The notes under the pieces were generated by a model. That model made no database searches. It had not been told where the DNA came from and worked only from the letters and a program-made list of their open reading frames with translations. Positions 9,259-17,604 of a stretch of 64,000 nucleotides of DNA are shown in pieces. Both the position numbers and the translations under genes were made by a program. The DNA is from Bradyrhizobium sp. CB1650 (GTDB lineage Bacteria > Pseudomonadota > Alphaproteobacteria > Rhizobiales > Xanthobacteraceae), in assembly GCF_029761915.1 (NCBI RefSeq), contig NZ_CP121695.1, positions 6,663,501-6,727,500 of the forward strand, in the 5' to 3' direction. Numbering within the stretch: position 1 is the stretch's first letter; every line of letters starts with the position of its first letter.

Positions 9259-10134
9259 TCACGCTTGCGCGGCGGTGCTGCGGACGACCGCATTGAATTT
9301 CGAAGGCGCTTCAAGCTTGAGCATGTGGCCGCAATCCTCGAACGAATGCGGTGTCGCCCAGGGCGCCGCCGCGAGCAGCCGCTCCGCGTGGTCCCGACGG
9401 GGCGCGACCTGGTCAAGGCTGCCGAAGAGGATAGCAATCGGACACTTGACCGCTGGAATGACGTCCGGCGTATGGACGGTGAACAGCGACCGGATCGCCT
9501 GACGCCAGCCATCGGTCGTCATCCCGTCCCGCAAGCGTTCGACATATTGCCTGACCAGTGCCGGCGTACGCGGCGTCAGCAGCCTGGATGCGATGGCCTC
9601 GCGCGACACCGGGATGTCGACATCCGCCGTCTGAAGCCACGCACTAAGCTCGGCATCGCGGGCTTCACCAGTGATGTGACCCCTGGCGACATTGGGCGCC
9701 GCAAGAACCAGGCAGCCGATCAGCGCAGGATAACGGCGCGCGAAGGCCAGTGCGACGACGCTCCCCCAGGAACTGCCGACCAGCGCAGCCAGCCGCCGCA
9801 CCCTGAGCGCGCGAAGCAGGCTCTCCAGTGCGTCGGCATAGTCATCGATACCTGCGTCTTGCCCCTGGATGGGCGAACTGCCGCCAAAGCCCGGCGCATT
9901 CCATGCGATGACGCGAAAGTCTCGCGATAGCCCGGCGAACTGTGCACGGTATCCCGCCGAGCTGGAGCCGAGCCCGTGAAGCATCAGCACCGCGGGGGTG
10001 TTGGAGTCTCCGGAGGTGCGATATTCCATCCGGCCGCGCTGCCCGGCGAACACCGATGAGACCACGTCGATCTGGGCAAGCCCGGGCAAATCCTGTGCGA
10101 GCAGATCCGCATCGAGCGGGGACAATTCGGCCAT
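9259..10134 (-). CDS. alpha/beta-fold hydrolase
   Basis: The 291-residue hydrolase has the oxyanion motif HGLGSSS near residue 53, the nucleophile elbow GSSWG (Ser122) and the catalytic His at about residue 270 (DCGHML). It resembles meta-cleavage-product hydrolases and related C-C or ester hydrolases. It begins 3 bp before the stop of the flavin reductase-IclR gene, so the two are tightly linked. It could hydrolyse the product of the flavin-dependent monooxygenase or of the ring-cleaving dioxygenase at 13980. Confidence 0.9.
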   Translation of the reverse strand: MAELSPLDADLLAQDLPGLAQIDVVSSVFAGQRGRMEYRTSGDSNTPAVLMLHGLGSSSAGYRAQFAGLSRDFRVIAWNAPGFGGSSPIQGQDAGIDDYADALESLLRALRVRRLAALVGSSWGSVVALAFARRYPALIGCLVLAAPNVARGHITGEARDAELSAWLQTADVDIPVSREAIASRLLTPRTPALVRQYVERLRDGMTTDGWRQAIRSLFTVHTPDVIPAVKCPIAILFGSLDQVAPRRDHAERLLAAAPWATPHSFEDCGHMLKLEAPSKFNAVVRSTAAQA

Positions 10135-10137
10135 CGC

Positions 10138-11238
10138 TCAGGCTCCGACCGCAAGCGCGGGGCGCCTGACCGGCTCGCGAGGAATCTCGGTCTCGTAGCC
10201 AAGCCGGTGCGACAAATCCCTCGCCGTCTCTCGCAGGGCTCGGGCAAACTCTCCGTCAAGATCGGCGCGAAATCGGTTCGCCTCGCCGACCGCGGTCAAC
10301 GCCAGCACCGCGTGGCCATCCGCATCGAGCACCGGCGCACTGAGTGCGTTGATCAAGGTCTCGCTGCGGTAGAAGGTCTCCAGTCCCTGCCTGGCGAGCC
10401 CTCGCCGACGCACTTCCGCAAGGCGTTCGTGCCAATCGCCCTCTCCTGGCGCCAAATTCTGCCCAGGCAAATCAGCCTGCGCGATGGCTTCGGGACAAAG
10501 ATGTGCCGCAAAGGCCAGACCCGTTGCCGTCGAGGTGACCGGCAGGATCAACCCCACGGGAAGCGCTTCGCTGACGGGAGCTGACGCCGGCTCCCAATGC
10601 GTGATGGTCGGACCATGAGCTCCCCAAACGGCAAGCGCCATCGTCTCGTCGAACCGCCTGGCCAGGCGCTCGACCGCGCGCGCGCCGAGGCGCGTCGCGG
10701 TGAGCTGGGCCTGCTTGCGATGGGGCGACAATGCGGCGTCGGCGAGATCGTGGGGATACGCCAGCAGATACCGGCCGTTGCCGAAGACCAGCGGCTCGCG
10801 CTCGGTTTGGTCGATCGCGAGGACTTCGGCGACATAGATCGTGTGGTCGCCGCCAGGCACGCGCGACACCACCCGGCATTGCAGCCGGGCGCTGCAATCG
10901 CGGAGCAGCGGCACGCCGCTCTCGCCGATATCGACATCAATACCGGCGAACTTGTCAGGCGAGGATTTCGCAAACCGCTTCGAAAGGTCGATCTGGTCCT
11001 CGGCCAGGATATTGACCGCAAAGCGCTCGGCGTTGAAGAACGCCGGATGACTATGGGACTTCACCGCCTGGCTCCAGAGAACCAGTGGCGGGTCGAGCGA
11101 CACCGAGCTGAACGAGTTGGCGGTCACACCGTGAAACTGACCCTGGTGGTCGATGGTGGTGACCACAGTGACCCCCGTAACGAAGGTTCCGAGCACGCGC
11201 CGCAAATCACGGCTGTCGAACGTTGCAGCATCCAGCAT
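10138..11238 (-). CDS. flavin reductase fused to an IclR-type effector-binding domain
   Basis: The 366-residue protein has two domains. Residues about 1-165 are a flavin reductase/FMN-binding split barrel (RRVLGTFVTGVTVVTT, GVTANSFSSVSLDPPLVLWS), as in reductase components of two-component monooxygenases. Residues about 175-355 follow the pattern of IclR effector domains (ERLARRFDETMALAVW, GLILPVTSTATGLAFAAHL, SAPVLDADGHAVLALTAVG), but no DNA-binding helix is present. The ATG at 11238 follows a strong GAGGAGGT. The sensor part may tune reductase activity to the substrate, as the C-terminal domain of the Acinetobacter 4-hydroxyphenylacetate reductase does. The partner oxygenase is the next gene upstream. 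Confidence 0.93.
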   Translation of the reverse strand: MLDAATFDSRDLRRVLGTFVTGVTVVTTIDHQGQFHGVTANSFSSVSLDPPLVLWSQAVKSHSHPAFFNAERFAVNILAEDQIDLSKRFAKSSPDKFAGIDVDIGESGVPLLRDCSARLQCRVVSRVPGGDHTIYVAEVLAIDQTEREPLVFGNGRYLLAYPHDLADAALSPHRKQAQLTATRLGARAVERLARRFDETMALAVWGAHGPTITHWEPASAPVSEALPVGLILPVTSTATGLAFAAHLCPEAIAQADLPGQNLAPGEGDWHERLAEVRRRGLARQGLETFYRSETLINALSAPVLDADGHAVLALTAVGEANRFRADLDGEFARALRETARDLSHRLGYETEIPREPVRRPALAVGA

Positions 11239-11273
11239 GGTCCACCTCCTCGCGTTCATCCGTCTCCAGGCGC

Positions 11274-12299
11274 TTATGCGGCGACCGCTTCAGCCGCCCC
11301 AACCACCGGCATCACATGCTCGGCGAAACGGCGGATCGAGGCCGCGGCCTCGGCGTGCGGCATGGTTCCGAACATGAAGCTGCCGATCACGTAGTTCACC
11401 GCTCCTTCGGAGACCTGGTCGGACAGGATTTGCGTGACCGTTCCGGCCGAGCCTGCAACTGCGTGGCCGGACTCGACCAGTTGATCGAAAGACGGCGGCA
11501 GCTTGGCGTTGACCGGTTGCGTGCCGTGCTTGCGCCACAGCTTGATGAAGTTCTCGTAGAATGTCGGCCAGGCCTTGCGCCCCAGCTCATGCGCCTCGCG
11601 GTCGGTTTCACCGACGATGATGTAGCGGTTGACGCCGATCAGCGGCACGCTGCCGTTAGCGCCTGCCGCCGCCATCTCCTCGCGATAGCGGTCCGAGATC
11701 GCGCGTACGCGGGCAACAAGTCCGCCGCAAACCACGTTCATGCCGTTGCGCGCCGGCCAGACCACGGAATCCGGCGAACCGACGGCATACCACATCGGCG
11801 GACGCGGCCGCTGAAGCGGCTTCATCTCCGTGACATAGTTGTTCAGGCTCCAGAACTTGCCCGTTGTTGTGATGGAGTCCTGCGTGAAGCAACTCTGGAT
11901 GATGTCGAACGCTTCCGCATACATCTCCGCCGCCCGCGCGGATTCGATGCCGAGCGCGTCGAGCTCATGCGGCGACGCACCGCGGCCGATCCCGAACTCG
12001 AAGCGGCCGCCGCTCAGATGATCGAGGATGCAGATCTCCTCATAAAGGCGCGCCGGATGATAGGTCGGCAACAGATAGACCAGCGGACACAGCCTCAATC
12101 GCCTGGTGCGCTGGGCCAGCGCGGCCATCCAGACGCTCGGCGACGGCGTCATGCTAAGTGACGTGCCATGATGCTCGCTCATGTGGAAGCAATGGAAACC
12201 AAGACGGTCGTAGAGCTCAGCGAGCTGCAGCCGGTTCTCGTACTGCTCGGCGAGCGGAAAGCCGGACTTATCATTCTGATCGAAGACGCCGAATTTCAT
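11274..12299 (-). CDS. LLM class flavin-dependent monooxygenase
   Basis: The 341-residue bacterial luciferase-like TIM-barrel protein contains MKFGVFDQND, FHCFHMSEHHG, RLRLCPLVYLLPTYHPARLYEEICILDHLSGGRF in separate stretches typical of the class. Such proteins use reduced FMN delivered by a separate reductase, here very probably the fused reductase encoded 35 bp downstream. The ATG at 12299 has GAGGAG about 9 bases before it, and the protein opens there exactly like its family. The substrate is not predictable; baeyer-villiger, N-heterocycle opening and desulfonation chemistries all occur in this class. Confidence 0.92.
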   Translation of the reverse strand: MKFGVFDQNDKSGFPLAEQYENRLQLAELYDRLGFHCFHMSEHHGTSLSMTPSPSVWMAALAQRTRRLRLCPLVYLLPTYHPARLYEEICILDHLSGGRFEFGIGRGASPHELDALGIESARAAEMYAEAFDIIQSCFTQDSITTTGKFWSLNNYVTEMKPLQRPRPPMWYAVGSPDSVVWPARNGMNVVCGGLVARVRAISDRYREEMAAAGANGSVPLIGVNRYIIVGETDREAHELGRKAWPTFYENFIKLWRKHGTQPVNAKLPPSFDQLVESGHAVAGSAGTVTQILSDQVSEGAVNYVIGSFMFGTMPHAEAAASIRRFAEHVMPVVGAAEAVAA

Positions 12300-12339
12300 G
12301 GATTGAGTCTCCTCGTTGGATGCGATGGCGTGAGCCGGC

Positions 12340-12702
12340 TCAGGCCGACGGGGCGCGCCTGACGTGAAGCTGGAACAGATTGCCTTCGGGGTCGGCGAAG
12401 GTGGCGACGCTGCCATGAGCGCCCATGTCGCGCGTTGCGAGGTGCTGGCCGCCAAGTCGCTCGATGCGCACTGCGGCCGCAGCCATGTCGGTCGCGTCGA
12501 AAACGATCACGCTGCCGCGCGCGTCCCTCGCCGCCTCGGACGCCGAGCTCAGGGCAAAGGTGATCGGCCCTGCCTTGAACTGACACCACTTGTCCTGGTC
12601 GCGAAAAGCCAGCGAAAGCTCCAGTGCCTCTGCGTAGAAGGCCTGCATGCGATCCATGACATGGGCGACCGTGTAGGCACTCCGGATGGCACTGGAAGGC
12701 AT
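12340..12702 (-). CDS. VOC family (glyoxalase-like) protein
   Basis: The 120-residue single-module vicinal oxygen chelate protein (AYTVAHVMDRMQAFYAEAL ... GSVATFADPEGNLFQLH) is the first gene of the minus-strand catabolic run. Two adjacent ATGs exist (12705 and 12702); the second has better spacing from the AGGAGG. A palindrome begins 14 bp before the first of them. The protein could be an isomerase, a dioxygenase or a binding protein; metal ligands are not all obvious, so no reaction is assigned. Confidence 0.87.
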   Translation of the reverse strand: MPSSAIRSAYTVAHVMDRMQAFYAEALELSLAFRDQDKWCQFKAGPITFALSSASEAARDARGSVIVFDATDMAAAAVRIERLGGQHLATRDMGAHGSVATFADPEGNLFQLHVRRAPSA

Positions 12703-12718
12703 CATTTCCTCCTGGTTG

Positions 12719-12741
12719 TATATTCAATACTGTTGAATATA
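12719..12741. promoter_or_regulatory. candidate IclR operator, 9-bp perfect inverted repeat
   Basis: Arms TATATTCAA (12719-12727) and TTGAATATA (12733-12741) are perfect reverse complements around the 5-bp spacer TACTG. The site lies in the 111-bp AT-rich gap between the VOC gene (minus) and the IclR gene (plus), just upstream of the VOC ribosome site. This is where an IclR regulator would be expected to control both directions. Binding is inferred, not shown. Confidence 0.7.
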
Positions 12742-12816
12742 TATTTTATTGTTGTATTGTGCTCTTGCCAGTCGTTTGTGTCAATCTGGATTCGCCTCCC
12801 CCGTCGAAGGAAGCAG

Positions 12817-13599
12817 ATGCAAGAGAAGAAGCCGCGCCGAGGCATTCAGTCGGTTGAAATTGCCTTTCGGATTCTGAGCGTTATGCAGACGAGCCAGCAG
12901 GCAATGGCCTTGAAGGACATCGCACCGCTGGCGGATCTGACGACGAGTGCCACGAATAACTATCTCGTGAGCCTCGTCAGAATCGGGCTCGCCGCCGCGG
13001 ATGAAAGACCGGGCCACTATCGCCTCGGGCCTGCGGCGCTCTCGCTCGGCGTCAGCGCCATCCAGCAGATCGACGGCTTCGAGATCGTTCGCCGTGAGGT
13101 CACCAATCTGCGCGACGCGACGCGGCGAAGCGCCGCAGTTACCACGTGGACCGATGACGGCCCGATCAGCCTGTTCAAGCAGGACGGCGATCAGCGCGGC
13201 GCATTCGAGTTTCGCACCGGGCTGATCCCGATGCTCTCCTCTGCCGCAGGCAAGATCTACGCGGCCCGGCTGCCGGCCAACCTGACGGCGCACCTCATCG
13301 AGCGGGAATGGGACGCCGTGTTTGGCGGTAGAGCCGATGTCAGCAGATTCAAGGACGATGCGACGCGCGAGCTAAAGCGAAAGGGCTATACCAGCATCGT
13401 CAGATCAGACCTCGCCGGATACGTCTCCATCGCGGCCCCCGTGCTCGACTGGAACGGCGATCTCCGCTTCACGCTCAGTCTCGCCGGGACCCGCGCGTCC
13501 ATGACGATCGAACCGTCAAGCGACCAGGTGAAGGCGCTACTCGACAGCGCCGCGCGAGCTACGCGCGCTCTGGGCGGCAAGTCCGACCGGCGTGATTAA
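12817..13599 (+). CDS. IclR family transcriptional regulator
   Basis: The 260-residue regulator has an N-terminal winged helix (GIQSVEIAFRILSVMQ ... TTSATNNYLVSLVRIGLA, residues about 9-70) and an IclR effector domain (residues about 80-250; AGKIYAARLPANL, SIAAPVLDWNGDLRFTLSL). The ATG at 12817 follows GAAGGAAG. It is transcribed away from the LLM/reductase operon and shares the intergenic palindrome with it, so it most likely senses the substrate or an intermediate. Its effector domain is the same type as the one fused to the flavin reductase, so both may bind the same ligand. Confidence 0.94.
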   Translation: MQEKKPRRGIQSVEIAFRILSVMQTSQQAMALKDIAPLADLTTSATNNYLVSLVRIGLAAADERPGHYRLGPAALSLGVSAIQQIDGFEIVRREVTNLRDATRRSAAVTTWTDDGPISLFKQDGDQRGAFEFRTGLIPMLSSAAGKIYAARLPANLTAHLIEREWDAVFGGRADVSRFKDDATRELKRKGYTSIVRSDLAGYVSIAAPVLDWNGDLRFTLSLAGTRASMTIEPSSDQVKALLDSAARATRALGGKSDRRD

Positions 13600-13655
13600 A
13601 GAGCTACGGCGAGAGTGGCCTGGCGCAGATGCCGCTCTCGAGTTGCTCAATGACT

Positions 13656-13937
13656 TTACGCATCGTCGTAGGAGATGAACTCGATCTTGCGGCCGTTGAT
13701 CCCGCCTTGATCGTTGATCATCTTGAAATAGGCGGCTTCCGTTCTGGCGATGATGCCATTCGACGACAGGGGACCGCTATAGGGAGCTGTGTTACCGATC
13801 TTGATGACAGTATCGCTCGCGCCAGGATCGTATCGCTTCTCATCAGCCGCACACGGCGTTGCGACGGCCACACCGACAAGGATTGCCGCAGCGACCCTCA
13901 AACAATTCACGCCCGGCCTGCGTTCGTTGCGAGACAT
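13656..13937 (-). pseudogene. truncated ABC transporter substrate-binding protein (LivK-like) fragment
   Basis: The reading frame gives 93 residues: a signal peptide (LRVAAAILVGVAVATPCAAD) followed by the start of a branched-chain amino-acid/aromatic-type binding protein (VIKIGNTAPYSGPLSS, YFKMINDQGGINGRKIEFI). Family members are about 380-420 residues, so over three quarters is missing. A stop follows FISYDDA at once. A GGGGAG ribosome site precedes the ATG. It is read toward the IclR gene, whose 3' end lies 56 bp away. It probably came from an uptake system of this cluster. Confidence 0.85.
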
Positions 13938-13979
13938 CTCTCTCCCCTCGACTTGTTCGGTCAATCGGTGGCCGAATGA

Positions 13980-14855
13980 TCAGGCCGTCTTCAGGTCGAA
14001 GTCGAACCGGGTTCCCCATGTCGTCAACTGCTCGATGGTCCACACCCTGGGACGCTGGGGATACGCCTCATGCCAGGGCCGCGGCTCGAAAATGTTGAGC
14101 TCCGGAATGAGCACGTCCATGTCGGAATAAAGCTCGATCAGAAAACGGCCTGGGTCGTAGTGATAGGACGCGAGGTTGTGGCCCGCGGTATGCCGCGTCG
14201 GACCCCAGAGGATCGGATGGCCTTTCCTGGCCAGGAAATCCGCCGCATCATGATGCGCGGCGCGGCTGCGCAACTCAAAAGCCAAGTGATGAAGCCGGGT
14301 TTCCGGCGCGCCGACGACGTTGAGGACGTGGTGATCGTGGTTGCAGGTCAGGAACGTCGCAATACCCTCGAACCAGTCGGTCGTGCGGAATCCGATCGCC
14401 GAGCAGAACTCCACAAATCTGTCGGCTTCCGGCGTGATCAGAGCGACGTGTCCAAGACGCGACGGGACGACACCCGAAGTGCGGAAGCCGGGGCCCGGCA
14501 TGGCCATTTCCGGCACCAGATGGAGTGTGTGCCCCGCCACGACAACCTCGACCAGGACGGGAACGCCCGGCCGCGAGTCGCTTTTCTTTTCTCCGGACAA
14601 ACCGAGATCGCCGAGCGACTTCACGGCGTCGTCGGCCGATTCCTGCTCGATCCTCAGGCCGAGCGCCGTGAGGCGCTTCTCGGATGCCGGCTTGACGGTG
14701 ATGTTGTGGTGGTCGAGTCCGAGGCTGAAATAGGCGCGGCCGTCGGATCCGCGCTCGGTGGGAGTTGCGCCGAGCACGCGGTCGTAATAGGCGATCTCCT
14801 GCTCCGCGACCGGCGTGTCGAGATCGACATAGGCGATTTGGAAAGCGCGTGTCAT
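13980..14855 (-). CDS. two-module VOC protein, extradiol (catechol 2,3-) dioxygenase type
   Basis: The 291-residue protein has two VOC modules. The second carries the type I extradiol iron ligands: His136 (LGHVALIT), His190 (RLHHLAFE) and Glu241 (FLIELYSDMD), plus His and Tyr residues in HTAGHN and SYHYDPGR that line such sites. It should open a dihydroxylated aromatic ring. The start overlaps the stop of the FAD monooxygenase by 4 bp, so hydroxylation followed by ring opening is a natural reading of the pair. The N-terminal module is degenerate, as usual. Confidence 0.9.
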   Translation of the reverse strand: MTRAFQIAYVDLDTPVAEQEIAYYDRVLGATPTERGSDGRAYFSLGLDHHNITVKPASEKRLTALGLRIEQESADDAVKSLGDLGLSGEKKSDSRPGVPVLVEVVVAGHTLHLVPEMAMPGPGFRTSGVVPSRLGHVALITPEADRFVEFCSAIGFRTTDWFEGIATFLTCNHDHHVLNVVGAPETRLHHLAFELRSRAAHHDAADFLARKGHPILWGPTRHTAGHNLASYHYDPGRFLIELYSDMDVLIPELNIFEPRPWHEAYPQRPRVWTIEQLTTWGTRFDFDLKTA

Positions 14856-16054
14856 CGTTTCTCCTCCAGCGTCGGCGCAACTACTTCTGCGTCGTAGCCA
14901 TAAAGTTTGTTCATTGCCTCAGAGCTGCCGCGCACGCCTCGCGTCGCGAACAGGCGATCCCTGTCGAGCTGTTCTGGTCCGTCCGGCAGGTGGAAGCTCG
15001 TGGCATTGGCGCGGGATCGTTCCTGCACTTCGGTCGCGCGCGGCTTGCGCAAGGCGACGTAAGCCCGAAACGCCGATGGAATGTCGAAGTCTGAGTGTTT
15101 CAGGCAGGCTGCCAGCGCGGCTCCATCCTCGATGGCCTGGGCTGCGCCCTGCGCCATATAAGGCAACATGGGATGGCAGGCGTCGCCCAGCAGCGCGACG
15201 CGTCCCTTCGTCCATTCCGGAAGTGGATTGCGATCGAATAATGCCCATTTGAACGTCTCGTCGACCGCACCCAGGATCGTTGCGAGCTGCGGATGCCACC
15301 CCTGATACTGCTTCGCGGCATCGTCGATCGAACCGCGATCAGACCATTGCTCCCGCGTCCATGTCGCCTCTTCGCTGACTGCCACAAAGTTCAGGAATCG
15401 ACCTGATGAAACGAAATAGTGGACGAAATGCCCACCCGGTCCCACCCAGTTCGTAACCTCAAGCGGAAGGCCGAGATGCGCGACGCGTTCGCTAGGCGCG
15501 AGCCCTCGGTACGCGATCTGCCCGGAGAACCGTGGCTTTTCCACACCGAAAAGCCGCTCGCGGACCTGGGAGTGGATACCGTCGGCCCCGATGAGGAGAT
15601 CGCCGCGCGCGGACGTGCCATCCTCAAAGCGGGCAGTCACGCCGCTTTCGTCTTGCTCGATATCGACCAGACGTCCTCCAAGCTCGATCTCGTTGCGACC
15701 GAATGCGTCGGCCAGAAGGGAGATCAGGTCAGCTCTGTGGAAATGGTAGTAAGGCGTCCCATAGCGATTCTCTATCGCGTCACCGAGCTCTTCGCGTCCC
15801 AGGACGTGACCGTCCTGCCAGCGACGGAAGACGACCGCGGACGGGCGGACCGCAGCCTGCGCCATGGCTTCGTCAAGCCCGTAGCGGCCCAGAAGCCGGG
15901 AGGCGTTCGGGCTAATCTGAATGCCCGCGCCAACCTCGCGTTGCGCCACAGTCTGCTCGAACAGAGACACGTCGAGGCCGGCCCGACGCAACGCGATGGC
16001 AGCCGCCGTGCCGCCGATACCGGCGCCGATTACCAGGGCATGAAGCTGCTTCAC
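14852..16054 (-). CDS. FAD-dependent aromatic monooxygenase (salicylate/6-hydroxynicotinate hydroxylase type)
   Basis: The 400-residue flavoprotein hydroxylase has the dinucleotide fold VIGAGIGGTAAAIALRRAG at residues about 8-26, a central GADGIHSQVRERLFG motif, and GDACHPMLPYMAQGAAQAIED near residue 290. Length and motifs match class A single-component hydroxylases using NAD(P)H. No signal peptide is present. It overlaps the extradiol gene (downstream) and the truncated monooxygenase gene (upstream) by 4 bp each, marking an operon. Confidence 0.93.
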   Translation of the reverse strand: MKQLHALVIGAGIGGTAAAIALRRAGLDVSLFEQTVAQREVGAGIQISPNASRLLGRYGLDEAMAQAAVRPSAVVFRRWQDGHVLGREELGDAIENRYGTPYYHFHRADLISLLADAFGRNEIELGGRLVDIEQDESGVTARFEDGTSARGDLLIGADGIHSQVRERLFGVEKPRFSGQIAYRGLAPSERVAHLGLPLEVTNWVGPGGHFVHYFVSSGRFLNFVAVSEEATWTREQWSDRGSIDDAAKQYQGWHPQLATILGAVDETFKWALFDRNPLPEWTKGRVALLGDACHPMLPYMAQGAAQAIEDGAALAACLKHSDFDIPSAFRAYVALRKPRATEVQERSRANATSFHLPDGPEQLDRDRLFATRGVRGSSEAMNKLYGYDAEVVAPTLEEKR

Positions 16055-16800
16055 CGTTGCGCCCCCCAGCCGAGAGCCGTCGCGAGGATCGCGTCGGCGT
16101 CAGGTGTCTTACCGCCCGTTCCGCGCCACGCGACGTGATGGTCGGGCCGCAGGAGCAGCGTGTCCTGTCCGTAAACACCTTTCAGATCTGGCTCATCGAG
16201 TTGCAAGACCGACAGCGGTATCCGTCGACGCGCCGCAGCGTCGACAAACGGTGATAAATCTCCCCCGCGGAAGTCGACGAGCGTGAAATATGGGCCCAGC
16301 CGATCGTAGAGCGCCGTCCCGTCTTTCAGCAACGTGCTCGGCAAGCGCGCGCCGGGCCTGGTTGTCGGCTTGTAGATAGCAGGATCAAACGCAAACGGAG
16401 TGTCCAAACCGTCCGCGACGATCGGCGATCCCTGATAGATGAAACCGTGCTCGATCCCGAACCATTCGTTCTCGGCGTTGCCGAGTTTGGCAATCTCTGC
16501 ACCGACTTCCGCTCGGCGCACGGAACCATCGCCGTTGTCGCCTTCCAGCAGGTTTCCGTAGGCTTCGGCAATCTGCATGCGCACCTGCATGTGGCGGCCG
16601 GATGCGTCACGATTTCGCGTCGCCACCGGACGCCGCTCGATCTCATACGATTCGAGCAGGCCGGGCCCGCCGAAGCCCTGCAAGGTCGCCGCCAGCTTCC
16701 ATCCGAGGTCGACGGCATCGCCAACCCCGGAATTCATCCCATAGCCGCCTGTCGGGATGAACTGATGTGCAGAATCGCCTGCGAGCAGGACGCGTACCGA
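16051..16800 (-). pseudogene. 5'-truncated FAD-binding monooxygenase (C-terminal half only)
   Basis: From about 16800 the minus strand reads VRVLLAGDSAHQFIPTGGYG and continues in frame with MNSGVGDAVDLGWKLA to the stop at 16051, roughly 245 residues. GDSAHQFIPTGGYGMN is the second FAD motif of the PHBH/MhpA family, whose proteins are about 500-600 residues and begin with a GxGxxG fold that is absent here. The upstream side is an unrelated small gene, so the 5' half was lost at a recombination point. The remnant overlaps the next hydroxylase by 4 bp and is the broken head of that operon. Confidence 0.85.
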
Positions 16801-16874
16801 CCGTTGGTCAAGTATCGGTCCAGTTGCACTGTGCTAATCAGCGCCACAATTGCCGCCGTGAAGCCCTTAAACAT
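16795..16874 (-). pseudogene. 5' end of a small membrane/exported protein, cut by the junction
   Basis: An ATG at 16874 with AGGAG 8 bases upstream opens a hydrophobic N-terminus (MFKGFTAAIVALISTVQLD, then RYLTNGRY) that looks like short single-span proteins frequent in Bradyrhizobium. After about residue 27 the frame runs into the monooxygenase remnant out of frame and ends at 16734 in a sequence with no such character. I read it as a native gene whose 3' part was replaced. Confidence 0.6.
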
Positions 16875-16968
16875 TGGGCCTCTCCTGAAAGAGACCGCCA
16901 ACCGGGCGCGTCGAAGTATTAAACTGTTCTCAGAATGCTCTGCCACGTTTAGCGACGTAATATGTGAA

Positions 16969-16994
16969 TGGTTACAGTGACTAGCTAGTAACCA
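16969..16994. repeat. 7-bp inverted repeat
   Basis: TGGTTAC (16969-16975) and GTAACCA (16988-16994) are perfect reverse complements with a 12-bp spacer. It lies upstream of the truncated small gene (minus) and beyond the 3' end of the gene at 17052. It has no T tract, so an operator is as likely as a terminator; it could also be chance. Confidence 0.35.
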
Positions 16995-17051
16995 GTTCCT
17001 TAACGGGTCTCGATGCAGGCGACACCGGTGAGGCGAAGGCCGGCTTTCTGA

Positions 17052-17255
17052 TCAATGCCGAGTCTTCTTCGGCTCGCCTTCCACTTCCTCAATGATCCGC
17101 TCGATATCGGGCTCGTCGAAGGGATTGGTCCTGTTGCACGAGCACGGTTCGCCCGCTCCGCACTGACAGCCGAACTCTGCGCTCCAAGCGCGATCGGGGT
17201 GGTTCTCACACACCCAGCCAAGGCCGAAACAGATGGGACACTTGGGATCGGTCAT
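17052..17255 (-). CDS. small Cys-rich hypothetical protein
   Basis: The 67-residue protein carries paired cysteines (CPICFGLGWVCENH at residues 6-19, then CQCGAGEPCSC near 30-40), followed by an acidic tail. This spacing suggests a zinc ribbon or similar small metal-binding fold. From memory, this kind of protein is common in Bradyrhizobium and relatives; no function is known to me. The ribosome site is weak. Confidence 0.7.
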   Translation of the reverse strand: MTDPKCPICFGLGWVCENHPDRAWSAEFGCQCGAGEPCSCNRTNPFDEPDIERIIEEVEGEPKKTRH

Positions 17256-17427
17256 ATTAGCTTAGCGACAAGCTTTAGAACTTCGACGACCAGGGCTGAC
17301 AGCGCAAGCGCCGTCGCGAGATCCAGGAGGAGCAGTGACGCGCGCTCGACGCCCCTCACGTCTGCCCTCGATATGAAGAACGCGTGGGCCTTGCTCCAAA
17401 GACCGCAAGCATACCGCGCGCCTCCGG

Positions 17428-17604
17428 CTACGCCGACAGCTCTTTCCGAACTGCAGCGGCCGAATTGCCGACCTTGTCGACGGCTCTCTGCAGCTCCTCC
17501 TTCGAGACACCCAGCTCCTTCATCCAGTACTTGACCTCGAAGTCCTCATGCATGTTGATCTTGCTACGGTCTCGCTGGTCCTTTTTCGTGAGGTTGTCGC
17601 TCAT
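17428..17604 (-). CDS. DUF3606 family protein
   Basis: The 58-residue protein (MSDNLTKKDQRDRSKINMH ... YWMKELGVSKEELQRAVDKVG) matches the short DUF3606 family, which usually contains a DRSRINx segment followed by a helix pair. A GGAGGAGG ribosome site immediately upstream fixes the ATG at 17604. The function of the family is unknown. It overlaps the end of the upstream 65-residue gene by 41 bp in another frame. Confidence 0.85.
   Translation of the reverse strand: MSDNLTKKDQRDRSKINMHEDFEVKYWMKELGVSKEELQRAVDKVGNSAAAVRKELSA

Noticed and set aside
13611..13642. CGAGAG...CTCTCG after the IclR gene
   Set aside because: Arms of six bases with a 20-nt loop; likely chance.
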